Assembly (NCBI GenBank): GCA_037892935.1
Contig: JAYXKI010000009.1
Coordinates: 1,116,001 to 1,180,000, forward strand
Origin: Phlebopus portentosus
Lineage: Eukaryota > Basidiomycota > Agaricomycetes > Boletales > Boletinellaceae
Direction: 5' to 3'
Length of the DNA: 64,000 nucleotides
The translations under genes were made by a program, and so were the position numbers. Position 1 is the stretch's first letter. Every line of letters starts with the position of its first letter. Shown here piece after piece: positions 1 to 14,500 of this stretch. Below the pieces are notes generated by a model, which saw only the letters and a program-made list of their open reading frames with translations, was not told where the DNA came from and did not search any database.

Positions 1-3000
1 CATTGCCAACGCCGGTCGGGAAGTATTGCTCATCGAGCTATCCGACGGATGCACAATTCAGAAAACACACGAATGGTATCCAATCAAGAATGCTCTTCGT
101 TATGGTGCTAAACCGCCTCGGATAGTATGAATGTATCATCCTTGGGCCACGATGCACGATAGGCACAAAAACGAGTACAGTCTCAGTTCCATTCTTCACC
201 GTTGATTCTGTTCGGAAATGCAGTTTTAATGTTCTTGAGGCATGGTGTGATTCCAGGTTATCAGATTCAATCAACGAGAGACGGCGATCATTAGAAAATA
301 ATCTGCTAGTCAGAACGTCCACTTACGCCAGATTCATTACAGAAACATGTGCATTAGGTACTTGTTGGCTTGCGGAACTCCAGACGTCTCTCCCGGTGAA
401 CTGGAAAGGTGAGAGAGCCATCGTGATGTTGCTCGATGTCCTACGGGTCCCGTTACGGAAGCCAGACGGACTCTTGGCACAAGTTTCGCGTTCTCCGACT
501 GCATGCATGACGTCCCAAACGGCTGGATCAATCTGACACCGGCGGATGAATAGCGAAACGTCAGACGAAAACGTACACAATCCCGCTTGACCAAGCGAAG
601 CTGGGCACAGCATACAGGTTGTGCAAAAACCACCTTGAGGTCGAGAAGAAAAGGAGATGACCAGAGGCGCGTCTGATGCACACAAATCTGTGCAGCGTAA
701 GTTGAAATGCTAAGCGATACGATACGGATACATCACGTGCTCTAATTCACATTGAACACATTCGCCTTCGATCGACGCTGGTCACTCGTCTGTCGGCTTC
801 GGCTTGCAGGCAGCGAGACCGCTCCGCTCTTACCTTAATATCGCGATACGCTAATGAACAGTTGACAACAGGGCACTATCCTCTCTCGTAGTCGCGAATC
901 AAGGTCTAAGAGAATGATTTCCTACCCGACTTTCGACCTTTATTTTCAGCGCCGATGACCCTAAGGGACGCGCTTCTTCATTTATGGCTGGAATACTACT
1001 GTACTATGCGAGTGCGAAGCTATGTGTTCTGTGACTTGGACGGAACCAGAATGGTCTCTATGCAAAAACTCGATCGATCGAAATCACGGAGACGTGTACT
1101 TACCACGAAGGTGAATTCCATTGATGCAATGCGTTAGTCGAATGTGATAGGTTTCAAATCCCTTACTTCTCGGGAATGAAATCCTAGGCCTACGTAAAAG
1201 TCGGGAGCGAAGAATCATTGAAAATGCTACAGCTTGCTTCAGGATTGGACGATCCAAGACTTCCGTAGGTAGACAAATTCTTGGTCAAGCTGGGCTAAGA
1301 CGTGTTGCGAAACTGTGATCTGCAGCAGAAGGCTGTGACAGCTCCTTGTTCTTACTAGTAATCAAGCTACCTACATGGCGCCGCTTTGCCATAGACGTAA
1401 TAATTCTGGAGTAACGAACGAACAATTTATTCTTATTCATTGGCGGACATCGGCGAATGGTGTATCCAGAGCAACCAAAGTTTTTCCAGAGCCTCTGAGC
1501 ATCTTCCATTTAGGTGAAAGGATCAATATGAATTGTATAGTTGCATTCGGGAAGGTGCCGAAAATTCAGGGATTCAACTTTGCGGAGGTTATTGGAAGAA
1601 GACAGAAAGTTCCTCTCAGTACCGTAAGCTAAAGCCATTGGGGAAGAAACGGAACGTGAAAAGCTAACGGAGATTATCCTATGGATTTACCGCTACAAAT
1701 CACATCGCTGATAACGGAAGTATGTATGTCCTAGCGACTGGAACCCGGGCTCAGAAGAGTAAGTTTTTATTGTCTCTAGTTCGAAAGCTTTGTTCTAAGG
1801 TTTTCTTTCTAGCTGAGTATCTTCAATGGCAAGGAAACCCGCAGGCAATACTAGCGCCTGCGCAGTAGTAACGGAAATGCCGGACCAGGGGTACTTTTTT
1901 CAAGCAAGATCTGACCGGATGGAGACCCATCGACAAGACCGACGACTGACGGATACCTTTCAGTTCCAATTCAAATCATCTCCGCAGGCATTAGAAGCAA
2001 ACTACGATTCGACGGAGCCAAGTTTCAGGTGCACCACATGCCAGAGAGTACGCTAACGCAGTGTGGCCAGAAGGCACATTCGAGAGCTTCCCTTCCACTG
2101 TTGTGTTTCCTTTTCGGTGCACTTTGGGTACGCGGTGTGTCCGATGGCTCGGCTTCACGGCTTGAAGAATAGGCACATTGTGAAAACGCCGTAGGTCGAA
2201 TTCGGCAGTCGCCGAGTGGTCTGATCTGGACGATCAACAGGAAAGCTTGGGCTGCAAAGGCTCCGGGGCTTCGGCGTGAGAGGCCGCCGGGATGGCGACA
2301 AGAGACAAGCATTCCGATCTGTATAGCATAGCTCTTAGCATGCTACGGTTATAGAATACAATGGTGCAGGTGCAAGAGGAAAACCGAAACATATTTGCAG
2401 CGCAAGTCGCTTGATCCCAGGTAACGGCGAACTGACCTGACCGATTCGGAAAGAAGTTATCGTTAGTCGGGCGGTGTGGTGCAGCTGATTCGTGTTAGCT
2501 GCGATGGAAAATATTAATGATGTACACGAGGTTTTTTCAGTCTAAGGTACTTACAAGCGCCTAGACCACCTGCCGTGAATCCGAGCGCTACGAATTAGGT
2601 CCTATGCTGCGCATTCATTCATCTATTTTATTCATTCATCTTCGAAGCAGAGATGCCAGCTCAAATGATCGGCTGTTCGAGTTGGATGAATGCAGCTGCG
2701 ACGAGGGTCATCAAGCAAACTTGGCGGCTAACTTACACCTGCTGTGCTACTGGAAGCAATGTGTACCTTTACCCTGGATAAATGACCTCATATCAGATGA
2801 GGTTACCAGGAAACGGAAGCAAATATTGCTTCGAGCGTTGGACCAGTATTTGATTTAGCAGAACAGATGCGAGTCGGAGTGGCGTCTGAGTTAAATTTGC
2901 TGCGAAGACAGTATCTCATCAAGACAAAGCATCGGCAATAGTAAACTGTACTTGAAAAGCTCAGATTTTCAAAAAGTATTGATAGAAAGACAAAAGGCTT

Positions 3001-6000
3001 GATTGATTTGACTCGGAAAGAGACAACTTCAGCTAGCTGTGAAGCGATAGACTTTTATCGAAAGCCGATAATCTCCGGGATTGTGGACCAGAAAATTTGT
3101 GGACTAGAGGTGCAGAGGAAATCTTAAACCTGCATTCCTCGACCAGCATCAGCCAGCATCAGCCTCTTTTGAGCTGATTCATATTTGTCACTGTCATTCC
3201 AAGGCAGCACTAGCTTTATCGGAATCCCTCGAGTGGCTTGGAAGGCGAAGCAAGCGCCCACACGGATGCAATTTTCTTTCTCGCAACGTGGCTGAAAGTA
3301 AGTAGGGTTTCGTTATGATCTGATACGGTGCGATCTCCTTCGGAGGACGGCGATCAGGAATCAAGAAATCAGTGATCAGGGACGTCGTGTACGTGTACGT
3401 ACGTACATGCGTAGACCAAAGTCAAAGAAAAGAACTTGGGTGATCTTCAAAATCTAATTTCTTGACAACTCAACAAGGGAAGAAAGGAAGTATGCGAAGC
3501 AAAAAAAAAGGTGAGCTCGGGCGTAAAGCCACTTAGACAGTTCGACGGCGCGACAGACTCGGAAGGGAACAGAGATCCGCCGGGCACGGGTCCTGGGGCG
3601 TGGTACAACCGTGGCGCACCTTCTGAAAAGTGTAATTCATGACGTTCTTTCCGACATTCTATCGCATCTCGGTGGCAATGTAAAGAGAAGGACACCGAAA
3701 TAAAAATTAATTTTGAAGTTGTATGCCATGCCAAAGATGCGTGCGTCACGCCACAGATCACACAGCGCGGGACTCGGGTGCCCGAGTATGCGTGTGTTTC
3801 ATGTGTTTTACACGTCGCGCGGGAAGTGTGAGTGTATATCTTTCAACTCACTGTAAGAATGTTATCAAATACACTTCGTTCCGAACGTCTTTTCTCGGGG
3901 AAGGATTGATGACGAGTTGAATGTACGTACTGTATATGATCATGACAACGATCGAAGCTACGTACGTACGGACCACAATCATGTCAATGCGTCACTGAGG
4001 GAACGAAAGGAATGAGTACAGCGGGAATGCCACGCCATGATGGGCTGTATGATTCTGCTAGACTTGTCAACTAGGCATGATCCTTGACGTGACCTGTCCA
4101 CAGGGGTGATACTTGACTCTTGACTGTCGTAAACTCACCCGTTTGCAAAAGAAAATGTGGCTTCGGTGTTTCAGCATAATCCAGCTATCTTTAGACCGGA
4201 CAGATTCACTCGCTCGGTAGTGATCCCGTCATCGAAGCTAAAGCCATCATCGACCCCACGGCGTACAAGGGACAATTACTTCGCACCCGGTCCGTTCCGG
4301 ACCGCCAATCAGCGCTCTAAGCAAGTTTCAGCTCTTCTTCTCAACAAGGAATTTGAAAACGGAGAAAAGGGATCTAGATGCTTGACGAGAATTGGAAAAT
4401 GCTTGAGCATGTTCAGGAATAGAGATCACGGCGCTACACGAAGACCGCGGCGGTGGTCGTCCATGCGTTGAATCGTGAGACGGGAATTGAATAGACAAGG
4501 AGTTTGAATGAAAGAGAAATTAGAAATGAGGGGGAAGAGGCGGAGGAAAGAGAAGTGTAAATAGCATACGTACTAGAATCTCGCTCCCAAAAACGCCACG
4601 AACGGTCCTTATGTGGATCCCATTCATTTCCAGGTGAGCCAACGATCAAATGGATATCGTCCCAGATGTGTATCTTCCAGAATCAGCTTATGGCGTGCTC
4701 CACAATTTCAGCAAAGATGAAGCCAACATTTCGAGAACGAGAGCCTTTAGGACAGTGATATCGATATGCTGAGGACGCAAAGTTCCGCGAAACGCGGATT
4801 TGTCGGGCAGACAAGAACAAACCGACAGACAAATACATGGAAAATCAACGGCATTAGCAACGATAAAATAGGCTGATGAGGAACATTCTTACTTATTAAC
4901 GAGAATCATCAGGATGTTATGAACACGAGACAATTGATGGGCGCACTTCGGTCTGCTTTGCTTTAGTCCTAGAGTTGATCACCTCGTGTTCCGGTTGCCT
5001 TGCAATGCACTGTGTATACGTATATATTTCTTCGGGCTTACGAAAGATCTCGATTCGAGACCGAGCCGACCAGGACAGGAGAGTGAAATTCTTTCGGCGA
5101 AAGTTTTTGGTTCAGAAGACCCTATGAATACGGTATGCCGTGAAGGAAATGCATGGACAAATACATAAATAGCGAAGATATGAATGATGCTGATATTGAA
5201 GTAGATTATGAATAGACATGCGCGGCAGTGATGCGCATCGCGCGCGAAAGACTTGTAAGTTACAAGCTATTGAGCCAGGGCGCCAATGTTGACGGCATGG
5301 TGGCGCCCTGATACCCTGGATCCGGCAACGGCAATGCTCGGCCTGCGTAGGTAAAACTGTAATCTCGTTCGGTGTCCAGTCTTTACAGAGCCTCGAGCCT
5401 TGAGTAGAGGTGCTGCCGATTTCGGTGCCAGTATTGAAATTCATTCTCACACGAGAATATCGATCGAACTTGAGCGGGAGGACGAGAAGACTCATAGCGG
5501 CCATTAAGCGCATAATTGGCAAGATTGCACTTGGAAAGTCCAAATTTACTTGGGCATGCCATAAAACCTAGACCTCGAAATGAAAGAAGATAGAAGGGTT
5601 ACGCAATGTCTGCAAGGATACAATACATCCAGACTCGAGAACGCTGACGGAACGAGGACGGTAGAAGAGAAGCTGTTTCGTGGATGACGAGGCGATAGAA
5701 GAGATGTCTGCATAAGGAATTGTGGGGAGGGTGAGACGCCGGCCCAGCCGAAGCTAAGAGTTGCAGAAGATTCGGAGAAGACTAGACATTCCCGAGGAGC
5801 TGGCGAGGCGGCGATGGAAGTTCATAGGTACATAGGTCGGCGAGCGGATGAACAGACGACGGAGCCAGAGTTTAGGTGTCGTGGACTACTGACGATTCGG
5901 AATCCATAAACCAGAAGACGGGAAGATAAGAAGAAGAGAAGGTGGGAAGCTGACGACGGGACGAGAAGAGGTTGTCGGCTTGGGGCGTGCCCGATTTGGT

Positions 6001-6770
6001 CATACGTGGTGATGCCCGAAAAGGAAAGATCTTCTGGCACTATGAGGCTTGTCGCCGTGGTTCTCCCCCATAATTGGCACTTTTTTCCTTTGGATTTGGC
6101 TTTGGCGTTGACTTCGACTGGTACTTACGGAATGGACAGGCAGGCATTCCTCATCTCATCTGATTCCTTGATCGCGTTCTGTTCGTAACGGTAGGGAGGG
6201 CATGATTCCCTGGCAGTGGCACTCTGAGCTCCTGACTCCCGAACGGGGACTATACAATGGATGCTGACATAAAGATAGCGACGAGAGATGGACGGATGTG
6301 GACGGTCGCTGATGACGGGATCTCACGCTCGGCAGGCGGATGAGGGGGGCGATAGGGTAGACTTTGAGTGCACGAGGTAGCAGCGAGTGGCATGATGATG
6401 GACTCGGGAGATGATGGCGAAATGAGACGCCGAGGCTAGCAAGCTTGACAGAAGACAAGGACACGACGTCGTATCCATATACGTGCCCCGTGGCTATGGT
6501 CATAACGGTCATGGCCGTGGCCAGTGAGGAGAGCAAAAGAAAGAGGCGTTAGAGTGCAAATGTGAGTAAGCTTCCGGCATCATCTGAGTAACGCATCTTG
6601 TATCTGAAATCTGCATCTGTTGAGATCTCTGCTCCTTTTTGTCCGTGCGATGCATAACGTTACTACAAGTCAGGGTCGACGATCATCAGATTCCATTCGC
6701 CTGGCCTTTCCTTTTTCGGTAATAACCCTTTTCGAATTTTGGCTTATTTCTCATTTATTTATATGTAGGC
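1..6770. other. Gene-poor stretch, no supportable gene
   Basis: Six-frame reading gives only short ORFs with no recognisable domain, no consistent codon pattern and no run of phase-compatible exons. A few 100-140 codon ORFs (323-685, 5112-5543 and 6156-6536, all minus) were examined. The last begins with a hydrophobic stretch that could pass for a signal peptide, but nothing follows to support it. Short ACGTAC-type palindromes occur near 3390-3408, 3921 and 3960-3972. The stretch from about 4.5 to 6.5 kb is purine-rich on the plus strand. It may hold UTRs, non-coding RNA or decayed sequence. Confidence 0.5.
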
Positions 6771-6774
6771 CAGG

Positions 6775-6780
6775 TATAAA
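6775..6780 (+). promoter_or_regulatory. TATA box of the proline-rich gene
   Basis: A TATAAA hexamer lies 55 bp upstream of the ATG at 6830. The in-frame ATG at 6788 is only 8 bp downstream of it, which makes that codon an unlikely start and favours 6830. Confidence 0.45.
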
Positions 6781-6829
6781 GACCGCTATGTCTCTGGTCT
6801 GCATATATTCTTCTTCCCTCCCCGGCCTT

Positions 6830-8573
6830 ATGTCCCCCTCCTCGCCCTTCATGTCGCACGCCCAACCACCGCAGTCGGGCTATCGTCTACGTCCAGTGCG
6901 CATGGACGCATCCGTCCATCTTCCGTCAGTGTCACCTTCCCCGCCTCCATCCTCGGCGTACAGTGCCGACGTACCGACGCCCAACTCTGCACACATGCTC
7001 CCTCCTCATCCAATGCAGACTCAGTCTCAAGACTCACATACCCTGCCCCCTTTAGTCCTTTCCCCCAGTAATCCCAATGCTCCCCCGAGGCCCTGGTCTC
7101 CTTCCGCTGGTGTACGAGGCACGTTATACTCACCTTCCCTGCCTATTTATACAGCTAATGATTTGTAATATACACAGAAATCGACGCAGCCCCTCCGCCG
7201 CGCCGCGCCGGTCTTCCTGCTCCTCCTACAGGCCATGACCTCATGGCACTGTTCCCCGTACCCTCGCCATCTGCACCGCCTACGTACGCTGCAGTCCCGA
7301 ATGCTGCATCAGGCTCAGGTGCTCCCTCTCCTGGTGCCAACGTTCCGATCCCAATACCAACAAGTGGATGGTTCATTAATGAGGAACGGAGGTTCTTCGC
7401 TAGGGAAGGTAAAGAAATAGTAAGATTGAAGAGGGAGGAGGCGCTTGGAGCCGGTCCGAGCGGAAGTAATGGCGCCGGAAGTGGATCTGGTACCGGAATA
7501 AGTTCTGTAGGGACCAAAAGAGAAAGAGAGAGCGACAGGGAAAGAGAGATGGCAAGTACGAAACGCTCACCTCCGGCCAACCATCCCGGACCTTCCACAA
7601 TGGTGCAAGGACCGGCTTCCGTTTCGTTCCATTCTAGTCCACCTCCTCCGTCTGCTCCTCTCATCTCTCCTCCCATTCCCGTTCGCATTCTGCGTCTCAA
7701 CCTCAGCAACCATTTCTTACATTGGTGCAGTCGAACACGCCGTTCCGTCAACCACCTCCGCCTCCACCCCGGGACAGGGATCCTGCGAGGTATAGGGAAA
7801 GAGAAAGAGATGCAGAAGGTGATATGCATATGCAGCCAACTGATGCACCACCGATGAACGCTCTATCTCAGCATCAGCAAGGGAGAGGACCATATGCTCC
7901 CCCTCCGTCCGCTCCGCATCATGGTTCTGTGCACTCTTCTCCAGCTCCCCCACCATCTGCACAACAAGTACAACATCACGTCCATGGACATATTCGGGCT
8001 CCTTCATACGGTGCTCCTCCCCCACCCCAGCAACATCCCCAGCAGTACACTTTTTCACATACGCCTCCCCCTGCTTCACATCCTCACTCGCAGCCACCGC
8101 CGCCTCATGTACGTGGTTCCTATACTCACCCGCCTCCTCCGCCTCCTGTGCCGTCGAGGAGTAGTCCTTCGTATAGCGTCCAGCCTGCATCCCATCATGA
8201 GCCCGTTGCTCCTCCGGCTGCACCTCAAGCTCAAAGCCAAAGTTTGCACCCGACATACAGTGCGGTCCCTCCTCCACCAGCTCAACATCCGCCGTACACT
8301 CACCACCAGCAAAACTACTCAGTATCCCCTCCTTCACAGTCTCAGTCAACCTACCCTCCAGATGGACACGTTCGTGACCGCGAGAGGGGTCGAGAAGCAT
8401 ATCCGAGTCCCTCTCCCAGTCGGGAAGGGTACCCTTCCCACTCCAACACGTCTGCACCACCTCACGGTAGTAGTGGATATTCAGAAGGGTATGGGGGTGG
8501 CAGCGCTTATCTTGCAGCAAGTGAACGGAGACGGGCGGGGAAGCATACCCGCCGCGTTGTTGTGAAAGCGTAA
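6830..8573 (+). CDS. Proline-rich low-complexity protein, function unknown
   Basis: Not recognised as a known family. Exon 1 (6830-7109) and exon 2 (from 7178) join in phase across a 68-bp GT-AG intron, giving ...SAGV-like text replaced by A-E-I-D. Exon 2 holds one less repetitive block near 7360-7440 (GWFINEERRFFAREGKEIV) and then Glu/Arg-rich sequence. The last exon, open to 8573, is extremely rich in Pro, Ser, His and Gln (PPPP, HPHSQPP) and ends in a basic tail (RRAGKHTRRVVVKA). The reading frame changes between about 7600 and 7640. A TTCTAG acceptor at 7637 fits the downstream frame, but the matching donor is unclear, so an unrecognised intron or an indel remains possible. The composition suggests a disordered nuclear or scaffold protein; that is inference only. 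Confidence 0.6.
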
Positions 8574-11500
8574 TTTCATCTGTCAATTTGAATGGAATGT
8601 CTCGATTTCAAGATCGGGGTTTTGTTTTGTTTTCCAAGTTGAACGGGTTTCGTTTCTTTTTTGTTTTCGACGTTACTAAATTCCTGGCCTGTATCCGAGA
8701 TCTTTCGTCTCTTTCACTTACCTTGTTTTTGCCTTGTTCCGCCTTTGTCTTCCTGAATCGTGTCCTCCTTCCGGTTTATTATTGTACCTTTGCTATATCT
8801 AATCCATCTTTCACTTTGTGCTCTTTTCAGTCGAACAACGCGACTTCATTAGAAAAGACCAAATATAAATGGAATACAAGATTCTAGATGTGCAGGACGA
8901 TATACGATTTACACGATAAGTAAGATACTTAGATGGGGAATGGAGAGATGAGATGGAGGAATGAAAGAGGAAAGGAGGTCGGAAACTCGGAGAGAAGACA
9001 AACTCGGAAATGAAATTGACGAATTTCCATTTGTGGAGAAGGTCGCGTCGCGTGGCACCTGAGAGAGCCACGTGACTTTTGAGATTAATTTCAAATTTAA
9101 TTTCCGTTGTGGCGTGTGCGTAAAAAACATAACATCGCTTTTCCTACTACGTCCTTCCTTTAGAAACCAGGCCTAGCATCTTTTTGCTTTTCCTACCTTT
9201 GTAATCGGTATACAGAAATAAATATATGAATTTCCACCATGCACCGGCATCAGGCTGCATCTTTCAACTCACTGACTACATTTCTTCCCAGTGGTCTTTC
9301 CCAGTCCCTGGTATCTAGTGACGGTAGCCATATATTCCTGGAACTTGGCGAAACGAGGGAAACCTCGAACCCAGCGCGCCAAATCAAACCCTCCAATATT
9401 AAAGGCCGTTCGTACGTACTCGAAGCTCACCGAAGGTCCGCGCCAATACAACTGACAGATGTACATACTCCCATACACATTTATTCATTATACGTACATA
9501 ATGTACGTGCGTTCCGTTCATTCATTCATTCATACTCTCATTCGCGCTCACGTTTCACATAATTATCCGCTACTGGCTCCGTGAGCCTTTTTACGATCAG
9601 TGACTCGGCGCGTGTGGGTACTTATTGCTGAGGGGTTGCACTTCGTGTGAGATTATTTTGTATTACTGAGTTTTATGTACATCTCAGCAGCTTCACGTTT
9701 TTTGGCACTTTCGGGCTAGTGACGGCGGGGAGGAACATTCCCCAATGGATCCGCAGGGTTACTATCTCCTTTAAACCAATCTTGGCTACTCTGATCCGGA
9801 CTATCAGGAAAATGGGAAATGTATTGACGGATCTGCTTTGATCTAATCCGATGTTGCATTTCTATGCCAGTTCCCCTCTTCGTATAGTTCTCTTTGCTAT
9901 GGAGATCGTAGACGGCTGCGACAGCGCGATAGTAGGGAGCAGAAAAAGGAACTGAATTATTCTTCCTCCGCTCATTCGGCCCGTGTATTTTCGGGAGAAA
10001 GGATGTTCTAGCATGTATGTACGTACATTTGGGCTCATACCTTATACTTATGGAGGCCCCGCGAGATGTATACATGCGCTCACTGACGTCGCCCGATTTC
10101 TTCGCGTTTGCGATGACTTCTGAGGGACATCAAAGGACTTGCATGTGCATGTCCGTAAACCCGTCAGGGGTACATATCAACGAGACCACTGTAAGTGCTA
10201 TGTCCTCCATTGCAGAAGTGAGGAGGAAGCTTAGGCATCATGAATTACAGCTGTACGGTATCCCTCAATAATAGCAATCCTGGCTGCCGTCAGTCGGTGA
10301 GCCACTGATTGCTTTCTTCAGAGTGTCGCGATATTCAACCAACTCGTGGATGGGCATTGATGATAGGAATTGGATAGCGATTGCTGCATCGCATTGACCT
10401 TTGCTCTTCAATCTTTTCTCGTTCACGAAATTACTATATGGTCGACGGGAGAGCCGGTCGCAATAAGCAGGTCCTCTGATATAAAGATCTAATTCCGACC
10501 GTCGTGCTTGCGACCTATTCTAAAAGATGGCAAAAATCGATAAAAATGGCGCCAGAAGAAAAGAAGCAAACTCGGCATTTGGCGCGCTCAGACGTTGCGA
10601 GGACATCATTTCTGGACAGAATCCGTCATTGCTGAGCCGACTGATGCGATCTTTTGATCTCTGGTTAACGCCTGAAATCAGCCTTTACTCTCAGGCTCAG
10701 ATGGGAACCTGTACAGGTACACAGTCGACCGACTATTATTCGCCCAGGGACGCACTGTGATTCCCCCGGAAGCCAACCAGGCAGCGCTTTGTCTCCGGTC
10801 CGTGCTTCGCGGTGCACTTCTATCTCTGTTCACCTACATTACTGGATAGATGGACGTCTGTCGCGTGTGCATCTCGCTCCACTCCGTGTGCCAGCGACCT
10901 GAGTGGTATTAAATTCGAGACCATTTGTAAGGTCGTGTGCACGGAAAACGACTTCAGTATTAATGTGCAGCTGTTGCTGCCGTCATCGTCTCAGACAGAG
11001 CTATGATAATTCAATTCATTTTGTTTTTCATCATTGGTTTTCCGTTCTCCGCGATCGTGAAGCAGTCCATCCAATCAAAGTAATCACCGTTGCCACAGGT
11101 TGCTGCCGATTTTACCGCTGCTTCCTCAGTACGTCGACCCTGCATAAGCGGAATCATGAGGAACGACGGAAAGAAGACGCGAAGCAAGGGCTAATTACAC
11201 GAACCCGCATCGGAGCGAAGTGCGGCGTGTAGACGGGGTGGTACTGTATATCCGGGTATACTTATGCTTAATTGTCCTCTTGCCTTTTTACACGATGATC
11301 AGCAATGTCGCGGATAAGTTACGAACGCGCCCTGGACAACTTAATGATTAACGCTATCGCATTTGGATGTGAAGGATATCCGTCGCCCTGTTCCCGCGCT
11401 CTGCGCTGCTCAAATAGCGATGATGTAGCGGGATGGAAGAACTTCGAGAGTGGTGTCGTAAACAGGCACGTTGGCGCTAGTTTGCGGAAGCAAAAAAAAA

Positions 11501-14500
11501 AAAAAATAGCCCAAGAAGACAGCCTATTTTGTCATTCAAGATCCGTAGAACAGTCCATAAAAGTTTGGCTCGGTATTTTTGAATTTGTCTCCACGTATCT
11601 GTAATTTAAGAAAAGCAGGTTTCGCGAAAGAAAATAACAGATTGCGGGATGGCCGTAATTGCACTTCTGTGCACGCGTTTCGCTGTACATGGGTTCGCCT
11701 AGATTGGAATCTAAGATGGCCGTCCGGCGACCCATCTAAGCCTTGTCCACGCGTGGTGAAAGCGCCGTTATCTCGGCCGCAGGCCCCTTCGGAGTTGTAT
11801 CGAGAGCAAATCTGGTGGCCCATCACCTTCTGCGGGGTAAAATTGTTCCCCTTTCCCGTTCTTGGTGTTCGCAACGAGCATATGCTTCAAGATAACGATG
11901 GCAGAAGATATATAGAACACGATGTAGTCCGAAACCAAGGTTCTCCTATCAGCTTCAGTGTAGATATTGCTGTGAACGAATCGATTGATGGATTTCGAGC
12001 CAAATTTACTTCAGCGGCGCCTGTAGGCAATTTCCTGGTCAGCGGATCTGCGGCTGGTGAATGATGCGTGCCGAACTCCTTGATTATCTTCCCAGGGACC
12101 TACAGGTTGGCGGCTACGTTGCAAAGCCATCAAGATGGTTTTGTACTTGTGCGAACATACAGCATCCGTGCCTGATTCTGTTCTCTTTTTCCCGCCTTGA
12201 TCTTTCGCATCGCTGATCATCAATGATCGTCCAGCGTTTTGATTGAGTTCAAAACTTAGAAGTTTGTGCATATGCCGGCAGAGCCGTCCGTTCGAAGATG
12301 CTTACGGACGCGCAGAGTTCGCTGTTCCGGAAGGTGAATCGTGACGGCATTCTCATATTCGTTTGCTTACACGTTTCCATAAAGGTACTTTCTCCCGAGA
12401 GTTATCAGTCCATGCCATACGCTACCACCACAATCGAATGAACCCGTAGTCAGGGCAAAAGCACCAAAAGACACTTGGCAACGTTGAAATTGATTCTCGG
12501 TACGTCATTCCGCTACTTATCTTTGTTCAATCAGTGGAAAGTAATTGAAATACTAGTGAAACTCACGCTAACTATGGCACGTGTTTCTAGTGCAAGACGA
12601 GTGAGCTTACAAGTTACGAAATTCATGAAAGCCGAAGCAATCCTGGGTACCACCTGGTTCCCGCCTTATCTCGGACATCATCAACCCGACGACGAAACTT
12701 CTCACATTTTGGTGTCCTATTCCGGTTTCAGTTGGTCTTCCTTCACTGCGGAGTTAGAGTCGACATGTGCTTGTGAACGATAAACCTTGGGCTAGCATGA
12801 CGCCACGCACCTGCGTGACCGAAACGCGTCTACGTTTAAGCCGAGTGCCTGTGTTCGGAGCTTAGAACCCCTCGGAACATACCAGTGACCGCTAGATTCT
12901 CAGTAGCTCGTCTCGTGAGTGCTGCAGACTTTGCATTCTCGTGACTAGCTTTCCTGTTAAAGGAGTAATGTAGACACTAGAGAAGCTGGAAATGCGTACG
13001 AGATTACTTGGTGTGCGTGAACGCAAACATCGGGCATTTCGATGCCCGACAGTAGCATCATGCGCTATTATTCGAGATGCTGTGCTCAGGTCTACCCGCT
13101 CTTTCGTAAGCCTCTTCTGTCAACTGGATGTGAAATAGTGTTTAACGTTACCTTTAATGCTTCTAGATCCAATGATTTAGTAGCATCAACTATCCCAAAC
13201 GGGCCACGAACAACCTTCGAATGCAACCCTGCTTGTATTTTACGCATTGACGGAGAGGTTCGAGGCACTGAGCACGCACTCAGCTTCCTGTGTTGGTACC
13301 GACGACTCGGCCTTTGCTCGCACGTAACGTCTACGGTATGGGCGCATCATGGCGGTACGTACTTGTTCCATTTGCTTACCGAGAAGTGCAGCAATTACGA
13401 TAGGACAGAAGGAAGACCAAATTTCATCCGCCAGACCAAGCAGCCGGACCGCTGCAAGGATATCATGTTTCTGCTTGTGCCAAATTCAGATCACGTCTAA
13501 TAAAGGAACAGCACTTTGCCCGTCATATCCGGTCCGCTTCCGTAATGGCATGAAGTAAGAGGTAAACAGTCAAGCTCTGGTCCTGCAGAAATATCGGCAA
13601 CCGGTCAAAATGTCGGTAGTCTCTGTTAAACTTAGAAATACTCAAATGAATGTCCAGAGTTAGATAAAACAAGACCGAAAGAAAGACTGGAGAAGGGGGG
13701 AGATAGGAGTGACGCGAGCCTGCCTCCTGTTTGGATTTCGTATATGGACGTAGAAGTGTTATTTGCGGAGGAACTGAAGTGGGGGTGGCGGTGGTTCCTT
13801 TCCTCGCGGCAGTAGGTTATTCGAAGCGGTGGCTATTAGTCGCTGGAGTCGAGTCTTACACCTAATCGACTCGACATGCTGCGCCACGACTAAGCTTTCT
13901 GCGTCCAGTAAACAACACATGTCGTAAGTGACTCTTAAGCGCCTGCGCCCACATCCCTTTCAATGAAGTATTTGTACCTCTCGTTCGAGTTACCAGAAGT
14001 TTTTTTCAGCACCGGTTCCTTTGTAAGCTTGTTCTGTTCGGTTAGACTCTCCAGGGTCGTGGAAGGTCGGGAAACAGTCCCCTCAAAGGCTAGGCGAGAT
14101 GACAAGGTGCCGGCATAATTGCAGAAGGCGAGCAAGCGAAAGACGGAGGGGCGCATGCCGCCATGCTTACGACACCTTAACTAGCGTTTGAGCTTGTAAT
14201 CAAGCCCTCGGGGCAAGTAACTGGACTTACGACAATCCGCTAAAGTCCGATTTCCGTGAACTCGACAGGGCGCGACACAGTACTTTCGGGACTACTGCCT
14301 CACGTTCATATCGTAGCTAGTTGAGGATTCTTGTGATGAATGAGAGAAGGTGTCGGCGTGAGGAGCCTATTGACACAGAGCAAAGTTTGATACCTTCTTT
14401 TGCATAGACAAGAGTGTACGAATATATTCGCGAACCGAAAGATATTCTATAAGAATGTTAGGGTGCTTACACTATTAACATAACATCGGTATCGACCAGT

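Noticed and set aside
323..685. Cys-rich 120-codon minus ORF as hydrophobin or PLAC8-like
   Set aside because: Cysteine spacing fits neither family and there is no signal peptide.
6156..6536. Possible small secreted protein on the minus strand
   Set aside because: The hydrophobic N-terminus alone is weak evidence; the remainder is low-complexity Ser/Pro/Leu from a purine-rich template strand.
7155..8586. Long minus-strand ORFs opposite the proline-rich gene
   Set aside because: They are mirror frames of Pro/Ser-rich codons on the plus strand and have no domain.
11492..11506. 15-base A run as the tail of a retroposed gene copy
   Set aside because: No coding similarity upstream of the run on either strand and no target-site duplication seen.
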